A stretch of DNA of 64,000 nt from Cognatiyoonia koreensis (lineage in GTDB: Bacteria; Pseudomonadota; Alphaproteobacteria; Rhodobacterales; Rhodobacteraceae): the NCBI RefSeq assembly GCF_900109295.1, contig NZ_FOIZ01000001.1:1984001-2048000 (forward strand), written 5' to 3'. Positions 17,018-25,344 of this stretch are shown here, in pieces. Under the pieces are notes generated by a model. That model searched no databases, was not told the origin of the DNA, and saw only the letters and a program-made list of their open reading frames with translations. The translations under genes and the position numbers were made by a program. The first letter of the stretch is position 1. Every line of letters starts with the position of its first letter.

Positions 17018-17610
17018 CTCCGCCCGTCATTCTGGCTTTTGATACCGCGGGTCCGCATTGCGCAGCCGCACTCTGGCGCGATGGACACGTCATCGGCTCC
17101 CGCCATGAGGAAATGAAGCGTGGCCAGGCCGAAAGGCTGATGGTCCTCATCGAAGAGCTTTTAGGCGAAAACCAGATTACATGGGCAGATATCGGATTGG
17201 TCGCTGTCGGGATCGGTCCGGGCAACTTCACCGGTATCCGCATCAGCGTTGCAGCAGCCCGTGGGATTGGGCTGGGTTGCGGCATCCCTGTCATGGGCGT
17301 TTCGCAATTCGAAGTTTCGCGCGGTCCGGACAGTCCGAATTTACGGGACGCATCGGTCGCATCGGTGCCGGGACCGCGCGACAGCGCATATGTGCAAGAA
17401 TTCTGCGACGGTAAGCCCGCAGGGCCACCAACCATATCTGAAAACTGCATGTCTCTGGTCGCCGCACACGCACCAGCCCCAACAATTGCGCAAATCGCGG
17501 CCCAGCGATGGGCCGCAGGCGAAACCACCCCAGACCGCCCTGCCCCGCTTTATGTACGCGCCGCCGATGCCGCACCTCCACGCGATCTGGCACCGGTCAT
17601 TCTGTCGTGA
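17014..17610 (+). CDS. tsaB: tRNA threonylcarbamoyladenosine biosynthesis protein TsaB
   Basis: 198-aa ASKHA-fold pseudo-paralogue of TsaD, needed with TsaC/D/E to make the t6A37 modification of ANN-decoding tRNAs. The N-terminal ILAFDTAGPHCAAALW strand-turn and GLVAVGIGPGNFTGIRISVAAARGIGLG are the TsaB signature segments. The stop overlaps the GTG start of rimI (GTGA), the classical tsaB-rimI coupling. The protein is somewhat shorter than E. coli TsaB (231 aa). Confidence 0.93.
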   Translation: MTPPVILAFDTAGPHCAAALWRDGHVIGSRHEEMKRGQAERLMVLIEELLGENQITWADIGLVAVGIGPGNFTGIRISVAAARGIGLGCGIPVMGVSQFEVSRGPDSPNLRDASVASVPGPRDSAYVQEFCDGKPAGPPTISENCMSLVAAHAPAPTIAQIAAQRWAAGETTPDRPAPLYVRAADAAPPRDLAPVILS

Positions 17611-18026
17611 CTCCAGACGCCTTGGCAAAGACACACGCGGTCTGTTTTCCGCCGACGCTCGCTTGGGATGCGGCGCGGTTTCAAACCTACCTTGCGCGGG
17701 ACACAACAGTAATCACCGGCAGCGCGGACAGCTTCGTGCTTGGAACTTTACTGCTCGATGAGGCCGAAATCCTGACCATCGCCACCAACCCAATGCAGCG
17801 ACAGCGCGGCTTGGCCCGTGCGGCGCTACGGGACTTTACTGACAGATGCGCGAAACGCGGTGCGGCAAAGGTATTTCTGGAAGTCGCCGCAGATAACGCT
17901 CCGGCGATCGCGCTTTACGTCAGTGCAGGCTTCGCACAGGTCGGGCTACGGCAGAAATACTACCAACGGGCAGACGGCACGCATTGTGACGCGCTCGTCC
18001 TGCAATTGGACCTGCCGCAGCGTTAA
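17607..18026 (+). CDS. rimI: Ribosomal protein S18-alanine N-acetyltransferase RimI
   Basis: 139-aa GNAT enzyme starting at the GTG (17607) that overlaps the tsaB stop. An upstream in-frame extension to 17508 is a shadow of tsaB. AEILTIATNPMQRQRGLARAALRDF holds the acetyl-CoA binding Q-R-x-G-L-A loop, and VFLEVAADNAPAIALYVSAGFAQVGLRQKYYQ is the RimI-type C-terminal block. It is expected to acetylate the N-terminal Ala of ribosomal protein S18. Context with tsaB supports the assignment. Confidence 0.9.
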   Translation: MTPDALAKTHAVCFPPTLAWDAARFQTYLARDTTVITGSADSFVLGTLLLDEAEILTIATNPMQRQRGLARAALRDFTDRCAKRGAAKVFLEVAADNAPAIALYVSAGFAQVGLRQKYYQRADGTHCDALVLQLDLPQR

Positions 18027-18066
18027 CGGTCAAAACATAGCGAAAACAATGTGGAACCCGCCGAAA

Positions 18067-18134
18067 CCGACAAAAATCGGTTGACGCTTCCGCGCAGGCG
18101 TTGCCTTATCTTGCAATGATCCGACAAAGATCGG
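18067..18134. promoter_or_regulatory. Duplicated 14-bp element flanking the promoter of the BMP transporter operon
   Basis: CCGACAAAAATCGG (18067-18080) and CCGACAAAGATCGG (18121-18134) differ at one base and start 54 bp apart. Each has CCGA/TCGG inverted ends. The first abuts a TTGACG -35-like hexamer (18081-18086), and the second lies downstream, near the expected start of transcription. This looks like a pair of operators bracketing the promoter. The regulator is unknown. Confidence 0.5.
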
Positions 18135-18203
18135 CTCGCTTTCATGGGGGTGGCGCGCGTGTTTGCACAAAAGACCCCCCAACATTCGACCTGGGAGACA
18201 CCA

Positions 18204-19199
18204 ATGACATTTATGAAAACCATGCTCGGCGCGACAGCCGCAGTGGCACTGACTGCTGGCGGTGCGCTTGCTGAACCTGCCGTGATCTTCGATCTTGGCG
18301 GCAAGTTCGACAAATCGTTCAACGAATCCGCGTTCAACGGCGCACAGCGTTGGGCAGAAGAAACCGGTGGCACATTCGCAGAGGTCGAACTGACATCGGA
18401 CGCACAGCGTGAACAGGCGCTGCGCCGCTTTGCCGAAGACGGCAAGAACCCGATCGTCATGGCGGGTTTTGCCTTTGCTACAGCCCTCGAAGAAGTGGCC
18501 GGCGACTATCCTGACACCAAATTCCAGATCATCGACATGGTCGTTGACCAGCCGAACGTCCGCTCGATCGTCTTCGCAGAAGAGCAAGGGTCCTACCTTG
18601 TCGGCATGGCCGCTGCGATGGCCGCTGAAGGTGGCACCATCGGCTTTATCGGTGGTATGGATATCCCGCTGATCCGCAACTTTGCTTGTGGCTATGCCCA
18701 GGGTGCAAAAGCCGTAAACCCGGACGTCACCGTGATCGCCAACATGACCGGCACAACGCCTGCCGCATGGAACGATCCGGTGAAGGGTTCCGAACTGACG
18801 CTCGCGCAGATTTCGCAAGGCGCTGAAGTCGTCTATGCCGCTGCTGGCGGTACGGGTGTCGGTGTGCTGCAGACCGCAGCCGACGAAGGCATCCTGTCTA
18901 TCGGCGTGGACAGCAACCAGAACTATCTGCACCCCGGTCAGGTCCTGACCTCCATGCTCAAGCGCGTCGATAACGCTGTCTATGACGCGTTCACAGCGGG
19001 AACAGAGCTCGAGCCGGGCTTCAACGTCATGGATCTCTCTAACGAAGGTGTGGGATATGCGGTTGACGAAAACAACGCGGACCTGATCACGGCTGAAATG
19101 ACTGCGGCACTGGAAGACGCGCAGGCAAAGATCGTCGCGGGCGAAATCTCTGTCCACAACTACAACAGCGACGAATCCTGCCCGGCGCTTGAATTCTAA
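18204..19199 (+). CDS. BMP family ABC transporter substrate-binding protein
   Basis: 331-aa periplasmic binding protein of the basic-membrane-protein (PnrA/Med) class, starting at the ATG at 18204 behind GGGAGA. The Sec signal peptide ends ALTAGGALA-EP at about residue 22-24. Family segments are VIFDLGGKFDKSFNESAFNGAQRW, VGMAAAMAAEGGTIGFIGGMDIPLIRNFACGYAQGAK and GTGVGVLQTAADEGILSIGVDSNQNYLHPGQVLTSMLKRVD. Relatives bind purine nucleosides. It heads an importer operon with an ATPase (19639) and two permeases (21246, 22340). A stem-loop after the gene probably sets higher expression of the binding protein. Confidence 0.92.
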   Translation: MTFMKTMLGATAAVALTAGGALAEPAVIFDLGGKFDKSFNESAFNGAQRWAEETGGTFAEVELTSDAQREQALRRFAEDGKNPIVMAGFAFATALEEVAGDYPDTKFQIIDMVVDQPNVRSIVFAEEQGSYLVGMAAAMAAEGGTIGFIGGMDIPLIRNFACGYAQGAKAVNPDVTVIANMTGTTPAAWNDPVKGSELTLAQISQGAEVVYAAAGGTGVGVLQTAADEGILSIGVDSNQNYLHPGQVLTSMLKRVDNAVYDAFTAGTELEPGFNVMDLSNEGVGYAVDENNADLITAEMTAALEDAQAKIVAGEISVHNYNSDESCPALEF

Positions 19200-19225
19200 G
19201 GCACCGACGTAGGCCAACACGAACA

Positions 19226-19259
19226 GGGCCGCGCTTTTTTCGGAAAGGCGCGGCCCTTT
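19226..19259 (+). terminator. Intercistronic stem-loop after the BMP binding-protein gene
   Basis: GGGCCGCGC (19226-19234) pairs exactly with GCGCGGCCC (19248-19256), followed by TTT. The short U-run suggests a partial terminator or an mRNA-stabilising structure, as is usual between a binding-protein gene and the rest of an ABC operon. Confidence 0.7.
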
Positions 19260-19279
19260 GCATTTAGGAGGACGAGACC

Positions 19280-19642
19280 ATGAGCGATCCAATCGAAACG
19301 TTCTTTGACGCCTGGGGTATGTCCGACGATGCGGCACGTGCAGACGCAATCGCATCTGTTTATGCCGACGGCGGAACCTACACCGACCCGCGATCACCCG
19401 ATACGCTGTCGGGCGCGGCAATCGCGGAATACGTCAACATGTTCAGCGCCAATGCGCCGGGATGGTCAGCAAAGGTGGTCAAATCCGACAGCATCGGCGG
19501 GGTAATCCGGACGACCGTCGCCTTCGGCGGCAAAGGCCCTGACGGGTCGGATATGGTGCAGCACGGCCAATATTTCGCAGATCTTGCAGATGGCAAGATC
19601 ACCCGCATGGTCGGATTCGTCGGAACGGGCGCACCTGAATGA
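19280..19642 (+). CDS. NTF2-like / SnoaL-like domain protein
   Basis: 120-aa single-domain alpha+beta-barrel protein. The pattern FFDAWGMSDDAARADAIASVYADGGTYTDPRSPDTLSGAAIAEYVNMF followed by strands VIRTTVAFGGKGPDGSDMVQHGQYFADLADGKITRMVGFVG is typical of SnoaL/NTF2-like proteins. Family members are isomerases, hydrolases or ligand binders; catalytic residues cannot be assigned here. A GGAGG sequence precedes the ATG and the stop overlaps the ABC ATPase start, so it is embedded in the importer operon. That is unusual and may mark a modified-nucleoside function. Confidence 0.75.
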   Translation: MSDPIETFFDAWGMSDDAARADAIASVYADGGTYTDPRSPDTLSGAAIAEYVNMFSANAPGWSAKVVKSDSIGGVIRTTVAFGGKGPDGSDMVQHGQYFADLADGKITRMVGFVGTGAPE

Positions 19643-21243
19643 ACGACCAAGCGCCTGCCATCGAACTCAAAGGGATCTCCAAAGCCTTCGGACCCGTCCA
19701 AGCCAATAAGGATATCTCGATCCGCGTCATGCCCGGCACGATCCACGGGATCATTGGCGAAAACGGCGCGGGCAAATCGACGCTGATGTCGATTCTGTAC
19801 GGGTTCTATAAGGCCGATAAGGGCGAAATCTTTATCGCAGGCAAGAAAACGACAATCCCCGACAGCCAGGCCGCGATTGCGGCAGGTATCGGCATGGTGT
19901 TCCAGCATTTCAAGCTGGTCGAGAATTTCACAGTGCTGGAAAACGTGGTGCTTGGGGCCGAAGATTCCGGCCTGTTGAAACCGTCACTCAACCGCGCGCG
20001 GCGCGAGTTGAAGGCACTGGCCGAAGAATACGAACTGAACGTTGATGCAGACGCATTGATCGAAGATATCGGCGTGGGGATGCAGCAACGCGTTGAAATC
20101 CTCAAAGCACTCTACCGCAAGGCTGACATCCTGATCCTGGACGAACCCACCGGCGTGCTGACACCGGCAGAAGCAGACCAGTTGTTCCGGATTCTTGGAC
20201 GGCTCAAGGAAGAAGGCAAAACAATCATCCTGATCACGCACAAGCTGCGTGAAATCATGGACATCACAGATACCGTCAGCGTCATGCGGCGGGGCGAAAT
20301 GACCGCAACGGTCAAGACGTCAGAAACCTCTCCACCCGAACTGGCCGAATTGATGGTCGGTCGCAAGGTGCTGCTGCGAGTCGAAAAGAAACCCGCGCAG
20401 CCCGGCAAGACAATCCTTGAAGTGAAGGACCTGCACGTCACCGACAACAAGGGCGTGCATCGCATCAAAGGCGTCAGCTTCAAGGTTCACGCGGGCGAAG
20501 TTCTGGGCATCGCGGGTGTTGCCGGGAACGGCCAGTCTGAACTGCTCGAAGTGCTGGGCGGATACGAAAAAGCAACGGGTGAAGTCATCGTTAATGGCGA
20601 ACCCATTGATCTGACCGGTGCGCATTCGGATGGTCAGTCGCGCCGCGCGCGCGGGATCGGCCACGTCCCCGAAGATCGGCAGCGCGAAGGCCTGATCATG
20701 GATTACACGGCGTGGGAAAACACAGCCTTTGGCTACCACCATGACGCGCGCTATCAAAAAGGTCTCTTGATGGACAATAGCGCGATCTATCAGGACACCG
20801 TGGGAAAGATGGAACGCTTCGACGTGCGCCCCCCTGATCCAAAGTTGCAGGCGAAAAGCTTTTCAGGGGGCAACCAGCAGAAAATCGTGCTGGCCCGTGA
20901 AATCGAACGCAATCCCGATCTTCTTCTGATCGGCCAGCCTACACGCGGCGTCGATATCGGCGCGATTGAATTCATCCACCAGCAAATCATCGCTCTGCGC
21001 GATCAGGGCAAGGCGATCCTGCTCGTCTCGGTCGAACTGGAAGAAATTCTGGCACTGTCCGACCGCATCGCGGTGATGTTTGACGGTCAGATCATGGGCG
21101 AACGCATGCCCGACCAAACCGACGAAAAGGAACTGGGGCTTTTGATGGCCGGGATGACCAGTGCGCCAAAAGACAAACCGCTGCATGAAGCGGTCGAAGA
21201 AAACCTCGCCTTTGCAGGCGGCGATGCAAGCAAGGAGGTCTGA
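19639..21243 (+). CDS. BMP-type ABC transporter ATP-binding protein (double NBD)
   Basis: 534-aa ATPase with two fused nucleotide-binding domains, as in sugar and nucleoside (Mgl/Rbs, YufO/NupB) importers. NBD1 has Walker A GENGAGKS and Walker B ILILDEPTGVLTP. NBD2 has the shorter GVAGNGQSE loop, signature FSGGNQQKIVLARE and LLIGQPTRGVD. The degenerate second Walker A is usual for the class. It couples ATP hydrolysis to uptake via the two permeases that follow. It overlaps the upstream NTF2-like gene by 4 bases. Confidence 0.94.
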   Translation: MNDQAPAIELKGISKAFGPVQANKDISIRVMPGTIHGIIGENGAGKSTLMSILYGFYKADKGEIFIAGKKTTIPDSQAAIAAGIGMVFQHFKLVENFTVLENVVLGAEDSGLLKPSLNRARRELKALAEEYELNVDADALIEDIGVGMQQRVEILKALYRKADILILDEPTGVLTPAEADQLFRILGRLKEEGKTIILITHKLREIMDITDTVSVMRRGEMTATVKTSETSPPELAELMVGRKVLLRVEKKPAQPGKTILEVKDLHVTDNKGVHRIKGVSFKVHAGEVLGIAGVAGNGQSELLEVLGGYEKATGEVIVNGEPIDLTGAHSDGQSRRARGIGHVPEDRQREGLIMDYTAWENTAFGYHHDARYQKGLLMDNSAIYQDTVGKMERFDVRPPDPKLQAKSFSGGNQQKIVLAREIERNPDLLLIGQPTRGVDIGAIEFIHQQIIALRDQGKAILLVSVELEEILALSDRIAVMFDGQIMGERMPDQTDEKELGLLMAGMTSAPKDKPLHEAVEENLAFAGGDASKEV

Positions 21244-21245
21244 GA

Positions 21246-22337
21246 ATGGATGCGATGCCAAGATGGGCCGAAGTCGTACTGGTCCCGCTGATCAGCCTGT
21301 TACTTGCCATGGTGATTTCGATCTTCGTGATCATCGCGATCGGTGAAGACCCGTTCAACGCCTTGGGTATCATGGCGGATGCGTCGCTGGGCTCAACACA
21401 AGGGATTGGCTACACGCTCTATTACGCCACGAACTTCATCTTTACGGGACTGGCCGTCGCCGTCGCCTTCCACGCCCGCCTTTTCAATATCGGCGGCGAA
21501 GGGCAAGCAATGCTGGGTGGTGTCGGTGTCGCGACGGTCTGCCTCTACTTCCCCTTGCCGCATTGGACGATTGCATTGGTGGTCGCAGCCGCAGCCTCGG
21601 CACTGCTGGGTGCGGCGTGGGCCGCTATTCCCGCCTATCTTCAGGCCAAGCGGGGCAGTCACATCGTTATCACGACAATCATGTTCAACTTCATCGCATC
21701 AGGGCTGCTCGTCTACCTGCTGCGCGAAGTTTACAAACCCGACGGGTCCATGGAACCCGCCTCGCCACGATTTCCCGAACCGACGCATTTACCCAGCTTC
21801 GAAGATATGGCCAATGCCATTGGCTGGGATGCCTTCACATCCTCGCCCGCGAACATCACCTTCTTCGTGGCCTTGCTGGCATGTTTTGCCATCTGGCTAC
21901 TGATCTGGCACACGCGGCTCGGCTATGAAATCCGCGCGCTCGGGCATTCGGAAACCGCCGCGAAATACGCCGGGATCAATCCTGTCAAACTGACAATGAT
22001 CGCAATGCTCATTTCTGGCGGTCTGGCTGGAATGATGGCGATCAACAACGTCATGGGCGAAGCAGAACGGCTGGTCCTGAACGCCACCGAAGGGGCCGGT
22101 TTCATCGGGATTGCGGTCGCGCTGATGGGGCGCAACCATCCGGTCGGGATCATCATCGCCGCCGTCCTTTTCGGGATGCTTTATCAGGGCGGGGCCGTAC
22201 TGGCGCAGGACACCAGCATTCCGGTGCAGATGATCGTCGTCATTCAGGCGCTGGTCATCATGTTCACAGGGGCGCTTGATAATCTTGTGCGCGCGCCGTT
22301 GCAGCGGGTGTTCCTGTCGATGCGGAAGGCGACGTAA
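21246..22337 (+). CDS. BMP-type ABC transporter permease 1
   Basis: 363-aa inner-membrane permease of the branched-chain/ribose permease superfamily (YufP/NupP-like), with 8-10 hydrophobic segments. Recognisable blocks are FTGLAVAVAFHARLFNIGGEGQAMLGGVG, the family motif FNIGGEGQ near the first third, and RLGYEIRALGHSETAAKYAGINPVKLTMIAMLISGGLAGMMA, the EAA-like cytoplasmic loop contacting the ATPase. It forms the transmembrane pore with the next gene. The ATG lies 2 bases after the ATPase stop. Confidence 0.92.
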   Translation: MDAMPRWAEVVLVPLISLLLAMVISIFVIIAIGEDPFNALGIMADASLGSTQGIGYTLYYATNFIFTGLAVAVAFHARLFNIGGEGQAMLGGVGVATVCLYFPLPHWTIALVVAAAASALLGAAWAAIPAYLQAKRGSHIVITTIMFNFIASGLLVYLLREVYKPDGSMEPASPRFPEPTHLPSFEDMANAIGWDAFTSSPANITFFVALLACFAIWLLIWHTRLGYEIRALGHSETAAKYAGINPVKLTMIAMLISGGLAGMMAINNVMGEAERLVLNATEGAGFIGIAVALMGRNHPVGIIIAAVLFGMLYQGGAVLAQDTSIPVQMIVVIQALVIMFTGALDNLVRAPLQRVFLSMRKAT

Positions 22338-22339
22338 CC

Positions 22340-23506
22340 ATGGATAACTTCTACACCATCGTTCAGCTCGGCGATGCAACGATCCGGATGGCGATCCCGC
22401 TATTGCTGGCGTGCCTCGCGGGTCTGTTTTCCGAACGCGCCGGAATTTTCGACATCGGGCTGGAAGGCAAAATGCTGGCAGCCGCGTTTCTTTCGGCGGC
22501 AGTCTCTTTCACAACAGGGTCGGTCTGGATAGGCCTGTTCGCAGGGATCGGCGCGTCGATCATGCTCTCGATTGTGCACGGCATCGCATCCATCACCTTT
22601 CGTGGAAACCAACTCATTTCGGGGGTTGCAATCAACTTCCTTGCCGCTGGTCTGACAGTCGTGATTGCAGGTGGCTGGTTCGGACAGGCCGGGCGTACAC
22701 CGTCGTTGTCAGGGGCGGCCCGTTTTGACGGGATCGACTTTCCCGGCGCGTTGACACGTATCCGTGACATGCGTGATGCAAGCCCGGGGATGCAGTTCTA
22801 CTCTGAACTCATCTCGGGTCACTCGATCCTCGTCTACATTGCGTTTGTCGCAGTGCCACTGTCATGGTGGGTGCTTTACCGTACGCGTTTCGGATTGCGA
22901 CTGCGCGCAGTCGGCGAAAACCCCGCCGCAGTTGATACGGCCGGGATTTCTGTCGTGCAGTTGCGGTTCGCCGCCGTCATCATCTGCGGTGTCCTTTGCG
23001 GCATTGCCGGTGCTTACCTGTCAACGGCCGTTCAGGCGGGCTTTACCAAGGACATGACAGCCAATCGGGGGTTCATTGCACTTGCCGCACTCATCTTTGC
23101 CAAATGGCGGCCCTGGCAGGCGCTCGGGGCCTGCCTGTTGTTCGGCTTCTTCTTCGCTATCGAAGCGCGCTTTTCGACCATCTCGATGGACGCGATCTGG
23201 GTGATCCTTCTGCTGGTGCTGCCGTCGGTCTTCATGATTTTCTATGCAGTCCGACGCGACAAAATCGATATGGCGGTTCTTGGCGGACTGTCGGCCGTGC
23301 TGATCGCAATCGCGCTGATGACCTGGATCGGGGCCGCCTCGGGCGAGGGGATCGGGATGCTGACGGGTCTGTTTGAAACGGTACGCATTCCCAACGACTT
23401 CATCAAATCGCTGCCCTACATCCTGACTGTGGTGATTCTGGCGGGGTTCGTGGGCAAGGCCATTCCGCCGCGCGCGGGTGGCGAACCTTATGTCAAGGAA
23501 CGCTAG
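22340..23506 (+). CDS. BMP-type ABC transporter permease 2
   Basis: 388-aa permease, partner of the preceding one (YufQ/NupQ-like). It shows FSERAGIFDIGLEGKMLAAAF, the IGLEGKM counterpart of the permease motif, and RTRFGLRLRAVGENPAAVDTAGISVVQLRFAAVIICGVLCGIAGAYLST, the ATPase-contact loop. It is longer than typical YufQ proteins (about 310-320 aa). The extra length is C-terminal and hydrophobic (VILLLVLPSVFMIFYAVRRDKIDMAVLGGLSAVLIAIALMTW and beyond). It closes the importer operon. Confidence 0.92.
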   Translation: MDNFYTIVQLGDATIRMAIPLLLACLAGLFSERAGIFDIGLEGKMLAAAFLSAAVSFTTGSVWIGLFAGIGASIMLSIVHGIASITFRGNQLISGVAINFLAAGLTVVIAGGWFGQAGRTPSLSGAARFDGIDFPGALTRIRDMRDASPGMQFYSELISGHSILVYIAFVAVPLSWWVLYRTRFGLRLRAVGENPAAVDTAGISVVQLRFAAVIICGVLCGIAGAYLSTAVQAGFTKDMTANRGFIALAALIFAKWRPWQALGACLLFGFFFAIEARFSTISMDAIWVILLLVLPSVFMIFYAVRRDKIDMAVLGGLSAVLIAIALMTWIGAASGEGIGMLTGLFETVRIPNDFIKSLPYILTVVILAGFVGKAIPPRAGGEPYVKER

Positions 23507-23525
23507 CAGTCTCAATTTCGGGCTG

Positions 23526-23560
23526 GTTGCCGCGGGCTGTTAAGTCCAGCGCGCGGCAAC
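23526..23560 (+). terminator. Strong stem-loop after the BMP importer operon
   Basis: GTTGCCGCG (23526-23534) pairs with CGCGGCAAC (23552-23560), and inner GCTG (23536-23539) pairs with CAGC (23547-23550). The stem is long and GC-rich, but AATAGCACC rather than a U-run follows, so it may be a weak or Rho-assisted terminator. Confidence 0.55.
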
Positions 23561-23680
23561 AATAGCACCAATTTAAAGGATTTGCTGCAGTTGCACAGTA
23601 TTTCCCCGTTGTGGGGTTTGACTAACGGGACGATAAGGTTTCTTGTGCAGGAAAGCGGCCAAGCCTTGCCGGGATAGCTC

Positions 23681-24601
23681 ATGCAGATTTACCTTCCAAT
23701 CGCCGAAGTTTCGGTGAACGCCTTTCTGTTATTGGGATTGGGTGGGATCGTGGGAATCCTGTCCGGTATGTTCGGCGTCGGCGGTGGATTCCTGATGACG
23801 CCGCTCTTGTTCTTCATTGGCATCCCCCCGGCTGTTGCCGTAGCGACCGAAGCAAACCAGATCGTCGCCTCATCCTTTTCCGGCGTGCTTGCGCATCTCA
23901 AACGAAAGACCGTCGACTTGCGAATGGGGACCGTCCTGCTTGTGGGCGGTCTGATTGGCGCGGCACTGGGTGTCTTGGTCTTCAACTACCTGAAATCGCT
24001 GGGTCAGGTCGATCTGCTGGTCAAGCTTTGCTATGTCGTATTCCTCGGGATCATCGGCGGGCTGATGTTCCTGGAAAGCCTGAACGCTATCCGCAAATCA
24101 AAAAAGACGGGCGGCAAGATCCCGACGCGACGCAAGCACAACTGGGTGCACAACTTGCCCTTCAAAATGAAATTCCGTGTTTCGGGGCTTTATATTTCAG
24201 TCATCCCGCCCCTGCTTGTCGGGGTGCTGGTCGGTGTGCTGGCCGCGATCATGGGCGTTGGGGGCGGTTTCATCATGGTGCCTGCCATGATCTATCTGCT
24301 TGGAATGCCAACCAAGGTCGTCGTTGGCACGTCGCTGTTCCAGATCATTTTCGTGACCGCATTCACCACGATGCTGCACGCCACGACAAACTACACCGTC
24401 GACGTGATGCTGGCAGTCCTGCTGCTCGTCGGTGGCGTGATCGGGGCACAGATCGGCACGCGGATCGGCACGCGAATGAAAGCAGAACAGTTGCGCATCC
24501 TGCTGGCGATCATGGTTTTGGCCGTCTGCGGAAAGCTGGCATTCGATCTGCTTGTGGAACCATCCGAAATCTACACACTGGGCACAGAGGGGCACACATG
24601 A
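23681..24601 (+). CDS. TauE/SafE (TSUP) family anion exporter
   Basis: 306-aa membrane protein with two TSUP repeats, each containing the glycine-rich motif: GGIVGILSGMFGVGGGFLMTPLLFFIGIPPAVAVATEANQ in the first half and GVLVGVLAAIMGVGGGFIMVPAMIYLLGMPTKVVVGTSLFQ in the second. About eight TM segments are visible. Family members export sulfite, sulfoacetate or related anions. Here the next gene encodes a TIGR02186 protein overlapping by 4 bases, a frequent pairing in Rhodobacterales. Confidence 0.9.
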   Translation: MQIYLPIAEVSVNAFLLLGLGGIVGILSGMFGVGGGFLMTPLLFFIGIPPAVAVATEANQIVASSFSGVLAHLKRKTVDLRMGTVLLVGGLIGAALGVLVFNYLKSLGQVDLLVKLCYVVFLGIIGGLMFLESLNAIRKSKKTGGKIPTRRKHNWVHNLPFKMKFRVSGLYISVIPPLLVGVLVGVLAAIMGVGGGFIMVPAMIYLLGMPTKVVVGTSLFQIIFVTAFTTMLHATTNYTVDVMLAVLLLVGGVIGAQIGTRIGTRMKAEQLRILLAIMVLAVCGKLAFDLLVEPSEIYTLGTEGHT

Positions 24602-25344
24602 TCCGCCTGCTGATCCTGCTCAGCGTGCTTGCACTGCCAGCCAAGGCCGAAGAGATTGTACTCGGCCTCAGCCAGGATGAGGTGGCAATCACCGCGACGT
24701 TCGACGGTTCAGACCTGCTGATCTTTGGTGCAATCAAGCGTGACGCACCGACAGCCGCAGGAGAGCTTGGGGTGATCGTGACCGTCGCAGGGCCGGATAC
24801 ACCGGTCACCGTCCGGCGCAAGGAACGGCGCTTTGGAATCTGGGTGAACACCGACGTGGTGAATGTCGATGCGGCACCATCCTTTTACGCCGTTGCCAGC
24901 AGCGCACCACTGTCCGATATCCTGACCGCCACCGAAGACATTCGCCATCGCATCCGGACACCGCAAATGGTGCGCAGCGTCGGTGCTGATGTCATGGACG
25001 CCGGCAATTTCAATCGCGCCCTGATCCGGATTCGGGCAGGACAAGACCTGTTCCAGAACCTCGAAGGAAAGGTCGATTTCGAGGAAGATACCCTGTTCCG
25101 CGCAGCGATCAGCCTGCCCGCAAACCTGACGGAAGGCGACTACCAGACACGGATCTTTCTGACGCGCGACGGTCAGGTGGTCGATATTTACGACACGAAC
25201 ATCCCCGTGAAAAAGGTCGGGCTAGAACGTTGGCTTTATAACCTCGCCCACGACAACCCGTTCTGGTACGGGCTGATGTCGCTGTCGATCGCGATTGCGG
25301 CGGGATGGCTTGCATCTGCGGCCTTTGCGCTCTTGCGCCGCTAA
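24598..25344 (+). CDS. TIGR02186 family membrane-anchored periplasmic protein
   Basis: 248-aa protein from the ATG that overlaps the TSUP gene stop (ATGA). A signal peptide (LLILLSVLALPAKA-EE) is followed by a beta-rich periplasmic domain. A single C-terminal TM (FWYGLMSLSIAIAAGWLASAAFALL) with a basic end follows. It matches the TIGR02186 pattern as I remember it: conserved in alphaproteobacteria, function unknown, usually beside a TauE/SafE permease. It may help substrate delivery or regulation of that exporter. It is convergent with the SDR gene (4-base overlap). Confidence 0.82.
   Translation: MIRLLILLSVLALPAKAEEIVLGLSQDEVAITATFDGSDLLIFGAIKRDAPTAAGELGVIVTVAGPDTPVTVRRKERRFGIWVNTDVVNVDAAPSFYAVASSAPLSDILTATEDIRHRIRTPQMVRSVGADVMDAGNFNRALIRIRAGQDLFQNLEGKVDFEEDTLFRAAISLPANLTEGDYQTRIFLTRDGQVVDIYDTNIPVKKVGLERWLYNLAHDNPFWYGLMSLSIAIAAGWLASAAFALLRR

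Noticed and set aside
18030..19421. 463-aa open frame antisense to the BMP binding-protein gene
   Set aside because: It mirrors a well-supported gene; composition is Arg/Cys/His-rich shadow sequence with no motif, caused by GC-rich codons on the other strand.
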